From: Alphaproteobacteria bacterium
GTDB lineage: Bacteria > Pseudomonadota > Alphaproteobacteria > Bin95
Direction of reading: 5' to 3'
Length of the DNA: 28,166 nucleotides
NCBI GenBank assembly: GCA_022822125.1
Contig: JAJECF010000129.1
Location: 1-28,166 of the forward strand
Part shown: one piece after another, positions 1 through 7,286 of the stretch
How the letters are laid out: each line of letters begins with the position of its first letter
Position numbering within the stretch: position 1 is the first letter of the stretch
The notes under the pieces: model-generated
Told to the model about the DNA's origin: nothing
Database searches by the model: none
The model's input: only the letters and a program-made list of their open reading frames with translations
Translations under genes and position numbers: made by a program

Positions 1-1
1 T

Positions 2-292
2 GCGCTGTTCGCGCCGGAGCCGCTGGAGGAGCGCGAGGACGGCGGCGCGCTGGAGAGCCGCTGGTCTGCGGAGGCGGCCTGGGGCTTCCCGGCCTTGGGC
101 GGTCGCTTCACCGGCAGCCCGCATATCGGCCTCGGGCTCGCCACGGGCGCGCGCGACTACACGCTCGGCTGGCGGCTCGCGCCGGCAACGGGGGCGGGCA
201 ACCTCTCCCTCGGCGTCACGGCGACGAGGCGCGAGAGCGACGCGGCGCCGGCGGAGCACAGGATGGGGGTGGAACTCAACGCGCGCTGGTGA
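2..292 (+). CDS. C-terminal end of an autotransporter-like outer-membrane beta-barrel protein (5' end outside window)
   Basis: The frame is open from the left edge and ends at TGA 290-292, giving the last 96 residues of a longer protein. They alternate polar and hydrophobic residues as in beta-strands (GLGLATGARDYTLGWRL, then LSLGVTATRRES) and end in an aromatic residue (ELNARW), the usual C-terminal barrel signal for outer-membrane insertion. The stretch is closely similar to the end of the next barrel gene (last ~80 residues before 1557). From family knowledge, such barrels anchor passenger domains in the outer membrane; the passenger would lie left of the window. Because the second copy is truncated, it is unclear whether this copy is complete. 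Confidence 0.75.
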   Translation, partial: ALFAPEPLEEREDGGALESRWSAEAAWGFPALGGRFTGSPHIGLGLATGARDYTLGWRLAPATGAGNLSLGVTATRRESDAAPAEHRMGVELNARW

Positions 293-316
293 GCGCGGTG
301 CCCGTGGATGGCGGGG
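59..316 (+). repeat. Direct repeat, copy 1 (barrel 3' end plus flank)
   Basis: This block aligns with 1318-1581 at high nucleotide similarity. The match continues through the stop codon into 24 bases of 3' flank (tgagcgcggtgcccg here, tgagcgcggcgcccg in copy 2). Shared flank beyond the stop shows a DNA duplication rather than protein-level convergence. Confidence 0.75.
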
Positions 317-663
317 CACGGCCTGCCCTGCCGCGGCTCCGCACTGCCGCTGAAAACGTCCGGGCGAGTGGCTGCCGGGCTTCAATCGAGTGCCCGGTGG
401 CCGGCACCCGGCGGGCAGGGACCGTCTGCGCGTGACAGTGGTTTTCGTCGCGTTCGAGCGATCGGAAACGGATGGTGTCCACGGGCGATCCACGCGGAGA
501 CGATCCGTGCATGTCGAACGGCGATTATCGTTCGAGCGCCGGCTCGGGAGCGCCCGAATCGGCGCATGGGCCCCGGATAGCAAGGACAAGGGTCGTGCCG
601 GTTTCGGCTGCATGCGGGCCCGGGTGTCTCACATGCTCATCCCGTGGCCCTGGGAGAGGTCGA
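293..663. other. Spacer between the two barrel copies; no gene seen
   Basis: After the ~24 bases of duplicated flank, I see no convincing gene, RNA or terminator. Frames in this stretch are open only because of the base composition, and their translations are rich in Arg/Pro/Gly without any recognisable motif. Barrel homology resumes abruptly near 664. Confidence 0.5.
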
Positions 664-1557
664 TACGCGGCCATCCAGGCGTCGGAACGCCTCAGGCTCT
701 GGGGCTCGCTGGGCTACGGCACCGGCGAGGTGACGCTGAAGCCGGACGTGGGCGGCTCGCTCAGCTCCGATATCACCTGGACGATGGCCTCGGCCGGCGC
801 GCGCGGCGACCTGCTGCCGCCGTCGGGCGGCTCGGGCCCGGCGCTGGCGCTCACCGCGGACGGGCTCTGGGCGCGGACCAGCTCTGAGAAGACGCACGAG
901 CTGGCCGCCTCGGAGTCCGACGTGACCCGGCTCCGGCTGGGGCTGGAAGGCAGCTACCGCATCGCGCTGGAGGAAGGCGGCCACGTCACGCCGAAGCTGG
1001 AGGTGGGCGCGCGCCATGACGGCGGCGACGCCGAGACCGGCTTCGGGGTCGAGCTCGGCGGCGGCATCGCCTGGACCGATCCGGCGATCGGGCTCTCGCT
1101 CGACCTCTCGGGCCGCACGCTGGTCGCGCACGGCTCGGACGACCTGGAGGACCGGGGCTTCGCGGCCTCGCTCGCCTTCGATCCCGACCCGGCGACGAAG
1201 CGGGGGCCGTCCTTCAGCCTGCGCCAGGACTGGGGCGGACAGGCAAGCGGCGGGCTCGATGCATTGTTCCGCACCGACCCGCTGGCCGACCGCACGGGCA
1301 CGGCCGAGGCCACCAGCCGCTGGCAGGCCGAAGCGGCCTGGGGCTTCCCGGCCTTCTCGGGGCGGTATGTCGGCAGCCCGCATGTGGGGCTCGGGCTCGC
1401 CACGGGCGCGCGCGACTACAGCCTCGGCTGGCGGCTGACGCCGGCGGCCAATGACAACGTCGCCGACGTCTCCTTCGGCGTGAAGGCGACAAGGCGCGAG
1501 AACGACACAGCCCCGCCGGAGCACACCGTGGGGTTCGAGGTCACTGCGCGCTGGTGA
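472..1557 (+). pseudogene. 5'-truncated autotransporter-type beta-barrel remnant (homology from ~664)
   Basis: The frame is open from ATG 472 to TGA 1555-1557 (361 codons), but only the part from about 664 looks like protein. It starts at QASERLRLWGSLGYG and runs through alternating-strand segments (LRLGLEGSYRIAL, GLSLDLSGRTLVA, VSFGVKATRRE) to the aromatic C-terminus FEVTARW. The first ~64 codons have no signal peptide and look like read-through of non-coding DNA. In this family the barrel is preceded by a signal peptide and a long passenger; both are missing. I therefore read it as the truncated tandem twin of the gene ending at 292. It could still be expressed as a fragment, but export to the outer membrane is unlikely. 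Confidence 0.65.
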
Positions 1558-1581
1558 GCGCGGCGCCCGGCGATGGCGGGG
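1318..1581 (+). repeat. Direct repeat, copy 2 (barrel 3' end plus flank)
   Basis: This is the partner of 59-316. The two share runs such as gcggcctggggcttcccgg and ctcgccacgggcgcgcgcga, and the similarity extends past the stop codon at 1557 to about 1581. Confidence 0.75.
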
Positions 1582-1657
1582 AAGGTCGGCGGATGGGACC
1601 CGGTGCGGGCCTGGCGCTTCATCCGGGCCAGCCGGGCGCGCCGGAATCCCGGACGAG

Positions 1658-1667
1658 CGGTGCGCAT
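1658..1667 (+). repeat. Candidate attachment-site core, left copy
   Basis: The 10-mer cggtgcgcat occurs here, 26 bp beyond the stop of the downstream recombinase, and again at 4087-4096 beyond the start of the upstream recombinase, in the same orientation. A direct repeat bracketing recombinase genes is what an attL/attR pair would look like. The repeat is short, and the assignment is inference. Confidence 0.35.
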
Positions 1668-1692
1668 TCCCGACCCTGCCGAATGGCGGTTG

Positions 1693-2847
1693 TCATGTAT
1701 CGGCGCCGGACATGGCCTTCGCCATGGCATCCCCGACCCGCTCCGCGGCGGCTTCGATATCGCGGTCGGCGAGATGGGCATAGCGCAGGGTCATCTGCAC
1801 GTTGGAATGTCCAAGCAGGCGGGAGACCACCGGCACCGGCACGCCGTTCATCACCGCATGGCTTGCCATGGTATGACGAAGGTCATGGACGCGGACGTCC
1901 TCAATGTCGGCTTCCTTCCGCACTCGATACCAGAGCGACAGTTCGGGGCTGCGTGGACGAGACGGGTCCTGTGGCGAGGGAAACACGAACTCGCTTCCCG
2001 TGCGCAACTGCCGGTCGAGAATGCACCGTGCCTGACTGCTGAGAGGAACCGTTCTCGGCCCCGTCTTGCTGTCGACGAGAACCAGCATGTCCTCGCGGAC
2101 CTCGGACCATCTGAGGCCCATGATCTCGCCCTTGCGGCAACCGGTCAGCAACAAAAGGCGGATGATGTCGGCCTGCTGCATGTTCCCCTTGTCCGTCTCC
2201 GCGTCGAGGGCAGCATGAAGGCGTCTGAGTTCCTCCCGGGACAGGAACCGGGTGTGCTTTGGCCTTCGGTTGAACTCGATGCCATTGGCGGGGTTGCTTT
2301 CGATATGGCCGCAGGCGACGGCGAAGTTCAGGATCTGTCGGAGGCAGGCAAGGCAGTGATTGGCGTTGCTCGGCGCCGTCCGGCTGTGGCGGTCGAACCA
2401 GCGCTTGATCCCAGCTTCCCGGAGGTGGTTCAGCGGCTTCGCTCCGAATGTCGGCAGAAGCTGGCCTGACAACTGATACCGAGCGGTTTTCTTCGTCGAG
2501 GGCTTGTAGCCGTCGAAATGGGCCTCCTTCCATGCGCCGGCGACGAAGTCCCGGAACAGCGGCACCCGCCGCGCGCACGCGGCTTTTTCGTCGGGCTCCG
2601 GGTTCGCCCTGCGGGCATGGCATTCCCTGCGGATCTCTTCCAGGCTTTTGACGCCGACCGGACCGATCGAGACGCGCTTCGTGCGCCCGTCCCTGTCCTG
2701 CAACAGCACATAGCTGCACCCGCCGGAAGGCCGCACCCGGACGCCGAGGCCGGCCACGCGCGTGTCCCAGACCGTGTATTCCCGCTCGCGGGGGCGAAGC
2801 CGGGCGACGGCGGCGTCGGTCAGTTTCCTCTTCTCCCTGCCCGCCAT
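1693..2847 (-). CDS. Tyrosine recombinase (phage-integrase family), second of a pair
   Basis: This 384-residue protein has the expected three parts: an N-terminal arm-binding-like region (~1-80, with WDTRVAGLGVRVRPSG), a SAM-like core-binding domain (~95-190) and a C-terminal catalytic domain. The catalytic set is complete: R238 (TGCRKGEI), K261 (DSKTGPRT), H321 and R324 (HDLRH), H347 (LLGHS) and nucleophile Y356 (MTLRYAHL). It should cut and rejoin DNA through a 3'-phosphotyrosine link. The ATG at 2845-2847 lies 3 bp after the stop of the upstream recombinase, with GGAAGG about 8 bases ahead of it, so the two are co-transcribed and probably translationally coupled. The pair are clear homologues but well diverged outside the motifs. 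Confidence 0.93.
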   Translation of the reverse strand: MAGREKRKLTDAAVARLRPREREYTVWDTRVAGLGVRVRPSGGCSYVLLQDRDGRTKRVSIGPVGVKSLEEIRRECHARRANPEPDEKAACARRVPLFRDFVAGAWKEAHFDGYKPSTKKTARYQLSGQLLPTFGAKPLNHLREAGIKRWFDRHSRTAPSNANHCLACLRQILNFAVACGHIESNPANGIEFNRRPKHTRFLSREELRRLHAALDAETDKGNMQQADIIRLLLLTGCRKGEIMGLRWSEVREDMLVLVDSKTGPRTVPLSSQARCILDRQLRTGSEFVFPSPQDPSRPRSPELSLWYRVRKEADIEDVRVHDLRHTMASHAVMNGVPVPVVSRLLGHSNVQMTLRYAHLADRDIEAAAERVGDAMAKAMSGADT

Positions 2848-2850
2848 CGG

Positions 2851-3972
2851 TCAACCTTCCAGCGCAGCGCCGATTGTCTCGGCGGCCTCATGCACCATGG
2901 CGTCGGCAAGGTGGATGTATTTCAGTGTCGTCTCCGCCCTGCGGTGTCCGAGCAGCCGGCCGATGGACAGAACGGTCTCGCCTTGCCGAAGCGCCAGGCT
3001 GGCTACGGAATGGCGCAGGTCGTGAAGGTGAACGTCTTCGAGTTCCGCCTCGGTGCGGACCCTGTGCCAGAACCCGTCGAGCCAGGCCGCGCTGCCGGGC
3101 CGGTCGGCTCGCGATGCGGGGAATACCCATCGGCCCTTTGGCGCAAGGCCGTCGAGAACAGCTCGGGCCGGCTCCGATAGCCACACGGTCCGGGGGCCCG
3201 TCTTGCTGTCGCGGAGGAACAGGCGGCCGTCACGGTAATCGGACCATTGGAGCGTCAGGATTTCGCTTTTGCGGCAGCCCGTGAGCAGCAGCAGGCGGAT
3301 GATGGCGACCTGTTGTGGACAAGAGGCTTCGTGCATCCTGAGCCTTGCCGACAGGCGGCGGATTTCCTCGTCGGAGAGGAACCGCTCGCGACCCTTGCGA
3401 CGGTAGCGCCGGATGCCCCGGCAGGGATTGGAGTCGTCCGGGCGCATGCCCATCCGTTCCGCCTCCCTCATGATGACCGACAGGATTGGCATGGACCTGT
3501 CTGCCGCAACCGGGGTTGCGCGCAGGCGGGCGAACCAGTTCCGCACCTCCTGCCGGTCGATGGCGGCAATCGGACGCCCGGCGAAATGCGGCATGATCCG
3601 GTTGCGCAGATAGCTACGGTTCACGACCATCGTCCCCGGTTTCCAGAGCCGCTCGTGACGCTGGAAGGCGGCCTCGGCGACGGCTTCGAAGAGCGTCTCA
3701 CCGGGCGCGTGAGGTGTCTCCTCGCCGCGCCGGATCGCAATGAACATATCGTCCGCAACGGACCGGGCCTCGCCCACGCTCATGCTCCCGGCGTCGCCGA
3801 CGATCTTCCAGATGCGTTTGCCCCGATGCTGGCAATGGATGAAGAACTGCTTGCGGCCCGAGGGCGACACACGGACGCCGAAGCCCCTGAGCTTGCCGTC
3901 GCGGACCTCACGGACGGACTTTCGGGGTTTGAGCGCCTTCACGCGCGCCTCGGTAAGGGCGGTTCCCGGCAT
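2851..3972 (-). CDS. Tyrosine recombinase (phage-integrase family), first of a pair
   Basis: This 373-residue recombinase begins MPGTALTEARVKALK. I chose ATG 3970-3972 because GGGAG lies 7 bases upstream and the 18 residues before it resemble no integrase N-terminus. It has an arm-binding region (LRGFGVRVSPSG), a core-binding domain (~95-180) and a catalytic domain with R234 (TGCRKSEI), K257 (DSKTGPRT), H317/R320 (HDLRH), H343 (LLGHR) and Y352 (TTLKYIHL). All catalytic residues are present. It is the promoter-proximal gene of the pair. Both enzymes keeping full active sites suggests a two-recombinase system, possibly a heteromer or one enzyme per strand exchange; that role is inference. Confidence 0.92.
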   Translation of the reverse strand: MPGTALTEARVKALKPRKSVREVRDGKLRGFGVRVSPSGRKQFFIHCQHRGKRIWKIVGDAGSMSVGEARSVADDMFIAIRRGEETPHAPGETLFEAVAEAAFQRHERLWKPGTMVVNRSYLRNRIMPHFAGRPIAAIDRQEVRNWFARLRATPVAADRSMPILSVIMREAERMGMRPDDSNPCRGIRRYRRKGRERFLSDEEIRRLSARLRMHEASCPQQVAIIRLLLLTGCRKSEILTLQWSDYRDGRLFLRDSKTGPRTVWLSEPARAVLDGLAPKGRWVFPASRADRPGSAAWLDGFWHRVRTEAELEDVHLHDLRHSVASLALRQGETVLSIGRLLGHRRAETTLKYIHLADAMVHEAAETIGAALEG

Positions 3973-4075
3973 AAGATTTCTCCCGGCTTCGGTTGCAGCC
4001 AGGGAACAAAAGGGATTGCACCCCACTTCCCCAGTTGCAGATTTTCGGGAGAAAAAACGACGCTATGTCAGATAG

Positions 4076-4120
4076 TTAGCACCCACCGGTGCGCATATTG
4101 GTGTCAAGAACGACCCGCAC
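4076..4120 (-). pseudogene. Truncated PIN-domain toxin (first 8-9 codons only)
   Basis: Reading the minus strand from GTG 4118-4120 gives VRVVLDTN, the characteristic first strand of PIN ribonucleases with the first metal-binding Asp, then MRTGGC and a stop. The GTG overlaps the end of the RHH antitoxin gene by 17 bases, the usual layout of this toxin-antitoxin type. Homology ends at about 4097, which is the inner edge of the 10-bp repeat at 4087-4096. No PIN continuation is present elsewhere in the window. The toxin is dead. Eight residues are few, but position and phase behind an RHH antitoxin make chance unlikely. Confidence 0.6.
4087..4096 (+). repeat. Candidate attachment-site core, right copy
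   Basis: This second copy of cggtgcgcat coincides with the point where the PIN-toxin frame on the minus strand loses homology. See 1658-1667 for the partner. Confidence 0.35.
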
Positions 4121-4340
4121 GCGCCGCATCGACCTCCTCATCGATCAGATCGAGGATCTCCTGTTGGTCGCATCCGGCATTGCGCGCCTTGATGTCGCCG
4201 AGCGTGAGGTCGAGGAGGCGGCGGCGAACGGCGTCATCGACGAACCGCGAAAGGTCGCCCTTTCTGCCGCCCGTGCGCGCGAGGAAGGTGCGGACGGCCC
4301 GGTCCGTCCTGTCAGGAATCGAAAGATGCCATCGGCTCAT
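4104..4340 (-). CDS. Ribbon-helix-helix (CopG-like) antitoxin, partner of a PIN toxin
   Basis: This 78-residue protein begins MSRWHLSIPDRTDRAVRTF (RHH beta-strand and helix 1), continues GDLSRFVDDAVRRRLLDLT (helix 2) and ends in an acidic helical tail (QQEILDLIDEEVDAA) of the kind that wraps a PIN toxin. I chose ATG 4338-4340 because GGGAGG sits 6 bases before it; the in-frame upstream extension has no similarity to the family. RHH antitoxins dimerise, bind their own promoter and neutralise the toxin. Here the downstream toxin survives only as its first codons, so this is an orphan antitoxin. Function by family resemblance; no enzymatic role is expected. Confidence 0.8.
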   Translation of the reverse strand: MSRWHLSIPDRTDRAVRTFLARTGGRKGDLSRFVDDAVRRRLLDLTLGDIKARNAGCDQQEILDLIDEEVDAARAGRS

Positions 4341-4370
4341 GCACAACCTCCCGAATCGATGTTTCCGCAG

Positions 4371-4390
4371 ATATGGGTATATGCACATAT
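4371..4390 (-). promoter_or_regulatory. Candidate operator/promoter of the RHH antitoxin
   Basis: Three ATAT elements at an exact 8-base spacing (4371, 4379, 4387) sit about 30 bases upstream of the antitoxin start in an otherwise G+C-rich region. Short half-sites at regular spacing are typical of RHH autoregulatory operators, and an AT-rich -10 region would fall here. The operator role is inference from position and spacing. Confidence 0.4.
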
Positions 4391-4506
4391 TAAGTCGACC
4401 CATGCCGGTTTGGACATCGAGTCCGCCGCCCTGCAGCGTCCTTCGGCTTTACGGCGACGGAAACATCTATAGCCTTGGCGTGTCAAACGGGCGGGGAGGG
4501 AGATCG

Positions 4507-5400
4507 ATGGGTTTCGAAGTCGTTCCGAGCGGGGAGGCTCTCGGAGCCGAAATCCGGGGCGTGGACCTGTCCCGGCCGCTGGACGCGGAGACGCTGGAGC
4601 GGGCCTGGTCGGACCATCTGGTGCTGCTGTTCCGCGACCAGAAACTCGCCGACGAGGACCTGCTGGCGCTGGCCGAGGCGATGGGCGGGGCGCAGGAGGC
4701 GGGCTCGCGCTCCTATTACCTCAAGGGCGGCTACGGCGTGGAGACCGGGCGCGTCAGCCGCCTGCCCGGCATCTCCATCGTCTCGAACCTCGACGAGACC
4801 GGCAGGCCGGCGAAGCGCCATGCCGGCACAGGCAGCCAGGAACTCACCTGGCACACCGACAACTCCTATGTCGAGCAGCCGCCGAAAGGCTCGATCCTCT
4901 ATGCCCACAAGGTGCCGGTGAACGGCGGCGGCGACACTTCCTTCGCCAATCAATACGCCGCCTGGGAGCGCCTGCCGGAGGCGACCCGCCGCCGCCTGCC
5001 GGGCCTGACCGTCCGGCACGATTCCTCGCGCAACACGGCGGGCGGCCTGCGCCCGACCGTCGCCGCGCCCGTCTCGCGCGACGAGGTGCCCGGCCCCGTT
5101 CATCCGCTGCTGCGCCGCCATCCCGCCACCGGCCGCACGGCGCTCTATCTGGGGCGCCGCTACAAGGCCCCGTCAAGCCATATCGTCGAGCTCGGCGAGG
5201 CCGAAAGCGAGGCGCTGCTGGACGAGCTCTGGGCGGCGGCGACCGACCCCGGAATCGTCTGGACGCATGTCTGGCGGCCGGGCGATGTGCTGATCTGGGA
5301 CAATCGCTGCACGCTCCACGCCCGCACGGAGGTCGATCCGACCCAGCCGCGCGTATTGCACCGCACGCTCATCCGGGGAGAACGCCCGCTGGCGGCCTGA
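4507..5400 (+). CDS. TauD/TfdA-family 2-oxoglutarate/Fe(II)-dependent dioxygenase
   Basis: This 297-residue protein carries the 2-His-1-carboxylate iron site: H116-x-D118 in LTWHTDNSY and distal H271 in TLHARTEVDP. R286 (VLHRTLIRGERP), 15 residues after H271, should bind 2-oxoglutarate; the same 15-residue gap occurs in TauD. The N-terminus (GAEIRGVDLSRPLD) is typical of the family. Members hydroxylate sulfonates, carnitine precursors, amino acids and similar compounds, so the substrate cannot be named. I chose ATG 4507 with GGGAGGGAG just upstream; the frame stays open far to the left, but that extension reads antisense through the first recombinase and is not real. The next gene starts 3 bp after the stop, indicating an operon, and the pair may hydroxylate and then oxidise an imported amine or amino acid. 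Confidence 0.9.
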   Translation: MGFEVVPSGEALGAEIRGVDLSRPLDAETLERAWSDHLVLLFRDQKLADEDLLALAEAMGGAQEAGSRSYYLKGGYGVETGRVSRLPGISIVSNLDETGRPAKRHAGTGSQELTWHTDNSYVEQPPKGSILYAHKVPVNGGGDTSFANQYAAWERLPEATRRRLPGLTVRHDSSRNTAGGLRPTVAAPVSRDEVPGPVHPLLRRHPATGRTALYLGRRYKAPSSHIVELGEAESEALLDELWAAATDPGIVWTHVWRPGDVLIWDNRCTLHARTEVDPTQPRVLHRTLIRGERPLAA

Positions 5401-5403
5401 AGC

Positions 5404-6648
5404 ATGGACAGCAAGCCGTCCTTTACAGTCATCGGCGCCGGCATGGTCGGCGTCTGCTGCGCCCTCTATCTGCAGAAGGAGGGCTTCGACGTCACCCTGG
5501 TGGACCGCGGCGGGCCCGGCGAGGGAGCCTCTTTCGGCAATCTCGGCGGCTTCGGCGTCGCGTCCTGCCCGCCGGCCGCCATGCCGGGCATTCTGGCCAA
5601 GGCGCCCGGCATGCTGCTCGATGCGGACGCGCCGCTGAAGCTTCGCTGGGGCCACGCCGTCAAGGCGCTTCCCTGGTTCCTGCGCTTCGCCGCCAATGCC
5701 CGTCGGGACCGTGTCGAAGCGAATGCCGCCGCCCGGCAGAGCCTGCTCGACAAGGCGCATGAGGCGGTCGACCCGCTGATTGCGGAGGCCGGCGCCGGAC
5801 ATCTGATGAGCCGCACCGGGCTCATGTTCACCTTCGAGAGCGAAGAGAGCTTCCGGGGCGCCTCTTACGCCTTCGACCTCCGGCGGCGCAACGGCGTGCA
5901 GACGGACCTGCTCGACGGCGACGAGGCGCGGCAGGTGCAGCCCGCGCTTAGTCCCTCTGTCGTGCGCGCATACCGGGTTACGGACTTTTCGCACACGCTC
6001 GACCCGTTCCGGCTGGTGCAGGCGCTGGCCGCGCTCTTCGAGCGGCGCGGCGGCCGGCTGGAGGCGCGGGAGGTGCGTGGCTTCGACACCGGGCCGGATG
6101 GCGTGCGCGCGCTCAGGACCGACCGGGGCGACATGCCGGTCGGAACCGTCGTGGTGGCGGCAGGCGTCTGGTCGCGGCGGCTCGCGGCCATGCTCGGCAC
6201 GCGCGTGCCTCTGGAGGCCGAGCGCGGCTACCACGCCATGTTCCGCGACACGGATGTCTCCATGAACGGCGGCATCATCTCCGCGGACCGGCATGTCGCG
6301 GTGACGCCGATGGCGGAAGGCGTGCGCGTCGGCGGCGTCGCCGAGTTCGCGCCGCCCGACGCGCCGCCGGACCCCCGGATCGCCGCGCGCGTGCGCCGCC
6401 ACGGCGAAGCGCTGTTTCCGGGCCTGAAGGGCGCGCGCGTGACGGACTGGACGGGCCCGCGCCCCTCGCATCCCGATTCGAAGCCGGCGATCGGCCGCTC
6501 GCCGCGTTTCGCGAATGTCCTGTTCGCCTTCGGGCACGACCATCTCGGCCTCACCATGGGCGGCATTACGGGCAGGCTGATTTCCGAACTCGCGGCCGGG
6601 CGCCCGCCCAGCGTGGACCTTGCGCCCTTCCGCCCGGACAGATTCTGA
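5404..6648 (+). CDS. DadA-like FAD-dependent D-amino-acid dehydrogenase/oxidase family protein
   Basis: This 414-residue protein opens with a dinucleotide-binding fold: FTVIGAGMVGVCCALYL (GxGxxG at 11-16) followed by the acidic end of strand 2 (TLVDR, D34). The C-terminal GHDHLGLTMGGITGRLI is the second FAD-contact motif of the DAO/DadA family. An internal GTVVVAAGVWSRRL is the usual 'ATGxW/AAGxW' segment. Members oxidise D-amino acids, N-methyl amino acids or cyclic imino acids, passing electrons to oxygen or the respiratory chain. It starts 3 bp after the dioxygenase stop. In this locus it plausibly oxidises the amino-acid substrate of the ABC importer encoded downstream; the exact substrate is unknown. 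Confidence 0.88.
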   Translation: MDSKPSFTVIGAGMVGVCCALYLQKEGFDVTLVDRGGPGEGASFGNLGGFGVASCPPAAMPGILAKAPGMLLDADAPLKLRWGHAVKALPWFLRFAANARRDRVEANAAARQSLLDKAHEAVDPLIAEAGAGHLMSRTGLMFTFESEESFRGASYAFDLRRRNGVQTDLLDGDEARQVQPALSPSVVRAYRVTDFSHTLDPFRLVQALAALFERRGGRLEAREVRGFDTGPDGVRALRTDRGDMPVGTVVVAAGVWSRRLAAMLGTRVPLEAERGYHAMFRDTDVSMNGGIISADRHVAVTPMAEGVRVGGVAEFAPPDAPPDPRIAARVRRHGEALFPGLKGARVTDWTGPRPSHPDSKPAIGRSPRFANVLFAFGHDHLGLTMGGITGRLISELAAGRPPSVDLAPFRPDRF

Positions 6649-6832
6649 ACCCGGGGGCGGAATTCAACCCTTCGCGGGCAACAGCACGCTTTCCCCGTTA
6701 TCCGTTTGTTTCCTGTCGTGATAGCATGGCGGCCGCCCGCAGCACCGGAAGCGCAGCCATGCCACGCGACAGGACGGCAAGGTCATATCGGAGCGCCGCC
6801 GGACAGGCGCACGGCTCGCGGGACAACACGAA

Positions 6833-7153
6833 ATGAGCGCCGTCATCAACTCCGCCGCGCGGATCCGGGCGCTGGACGCCGCCAGCCGCAAAGCGGCGGT
6901 CGCCGGCGCCGTCAATGCCGGGCAGAAGGACGCCGGCCGCCCCGCAACGCTGCGCAATCGCGCCCCGCTGATCGTCGCGCGCAAGGGCGGAAGCCCGCTC
7001 CGCCCGTCCCCGCCGGCGACCGAGGCGAAGCTGCGCGCCGACATTGCGCGGCTCGACCGCAGGATCGACGGGCTGAAACGGGTGGTCGGCCTGCAACTCG
7101 CGGTCGGCCTGGCGACGCTCGCTGCGGTGCTGGCAATGGCGTTCGGTCCGTGA
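6833..7153 (+). CDS. Small coiled-coil protein with one C-terminal membrane segment, function unknown
   Basis: This is a 106-residue frame with an Ala/Arg-rich N-terminal half, a short heptad-like helix (EAKLRADIARLDRRIDGLKRV, about 66-86) and a hydrophobic C-terminal helix (LQLAVGLATLAAVLAMAF). Coiled coil plus terminal anchor is a layout shared with many small alphaproteobacterial membrane proteins of the CCDC90/DUF1640 kind, but I cannot assign a family. The ribosome-binding site is weak (gggacaacacgaa). It lies alone between the DadA-like gene and the ABC permease, about 130 bp from the latter. The helix/TM pattern argues for a real gene; the rest could be chance. Confidence 0.45.
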   Translation: MSAVINSAARIRALDAASRKAAVAGAVNAGQKDAGRPATLRNRAPLIVARKGGSPLRPSPPATEAKLRADIARLDRRIDGLKRVVGLQLAVGLATLAAVLAMAFGP

Positions 7154-7240
7154 CGGACCGGCCGCCGCCAATGCCGGCATGGGATTACCCCGTCCGCCGC
7201 TAGCGAGACACCACCGGAAGGGCAGGCGCGAACCGACAGC

Positions 7241-7269
7241 TTCACGCCCCGAAGCCGGGCGCATATAGG
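7241..7269 (+). promoter_or_regulatory. Candidate sigma70 promoter for the ABC permease/ATPase genes
   Basis: TTCACG (7241-7246) and TATAGG (7264-7269) are separated by 17 bp and lie 17 bp before the permease start, partly overlapping its leader. Each hexamer matches consensus at four of six positions. The short distance to the start codon, with GGAGAGAGGAAG between, would give a very short leader. Confidence 0.3.
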
Positions 7270-7286
7270 GACGGAGAGAGGAAGCC

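Larger units (their letters stand above)
1658..4096. mobile_element. Candidate minimal mobile unit: two tyrosine recombinases between 10-bp direct repeats
   Basis: The segment holds only two complete, adjacent tyrosine recombinases on the minus strand. It is bracketed by the repeat cggtgcgcat, and its right edge falls exactly where a PIN-toxin frame is interrupted. There is no cargo gene. The rest of the toxin is not found to the left, so either the true element extends beyond the window or a deletion followed insertion. It differs from 'recombinase in trio' elements, which carry three recombinase genes; I see only two. Confidence 0.4.

Noticed and set aside
4103..4108. A perfect TTGACA on the minus strand that could be a -35 box for the recombinase pair
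   Set aside because: It is made by the codons of the PIN fragment (LDT), and no acceptable -10 hexamer lies 16-18 bp downstream.
3247..4506. A long open frame continuing far upstream of the dioxygenase gene on the plus strand
   Set aside because: It reads antisense through the first recombinase and the RHH antitoxin gene. The dioxygenase family's N-terminus and a strong ribosome-binding site both fix the start at 4507.
6664..7245. Open minus-strand frame between the DadA-like gene and the permease
   Set aside because: The translation has no domain or ribosome-binding site and is antisense to the small coiled-coil/TM frame, which has the more protein-like pattern.
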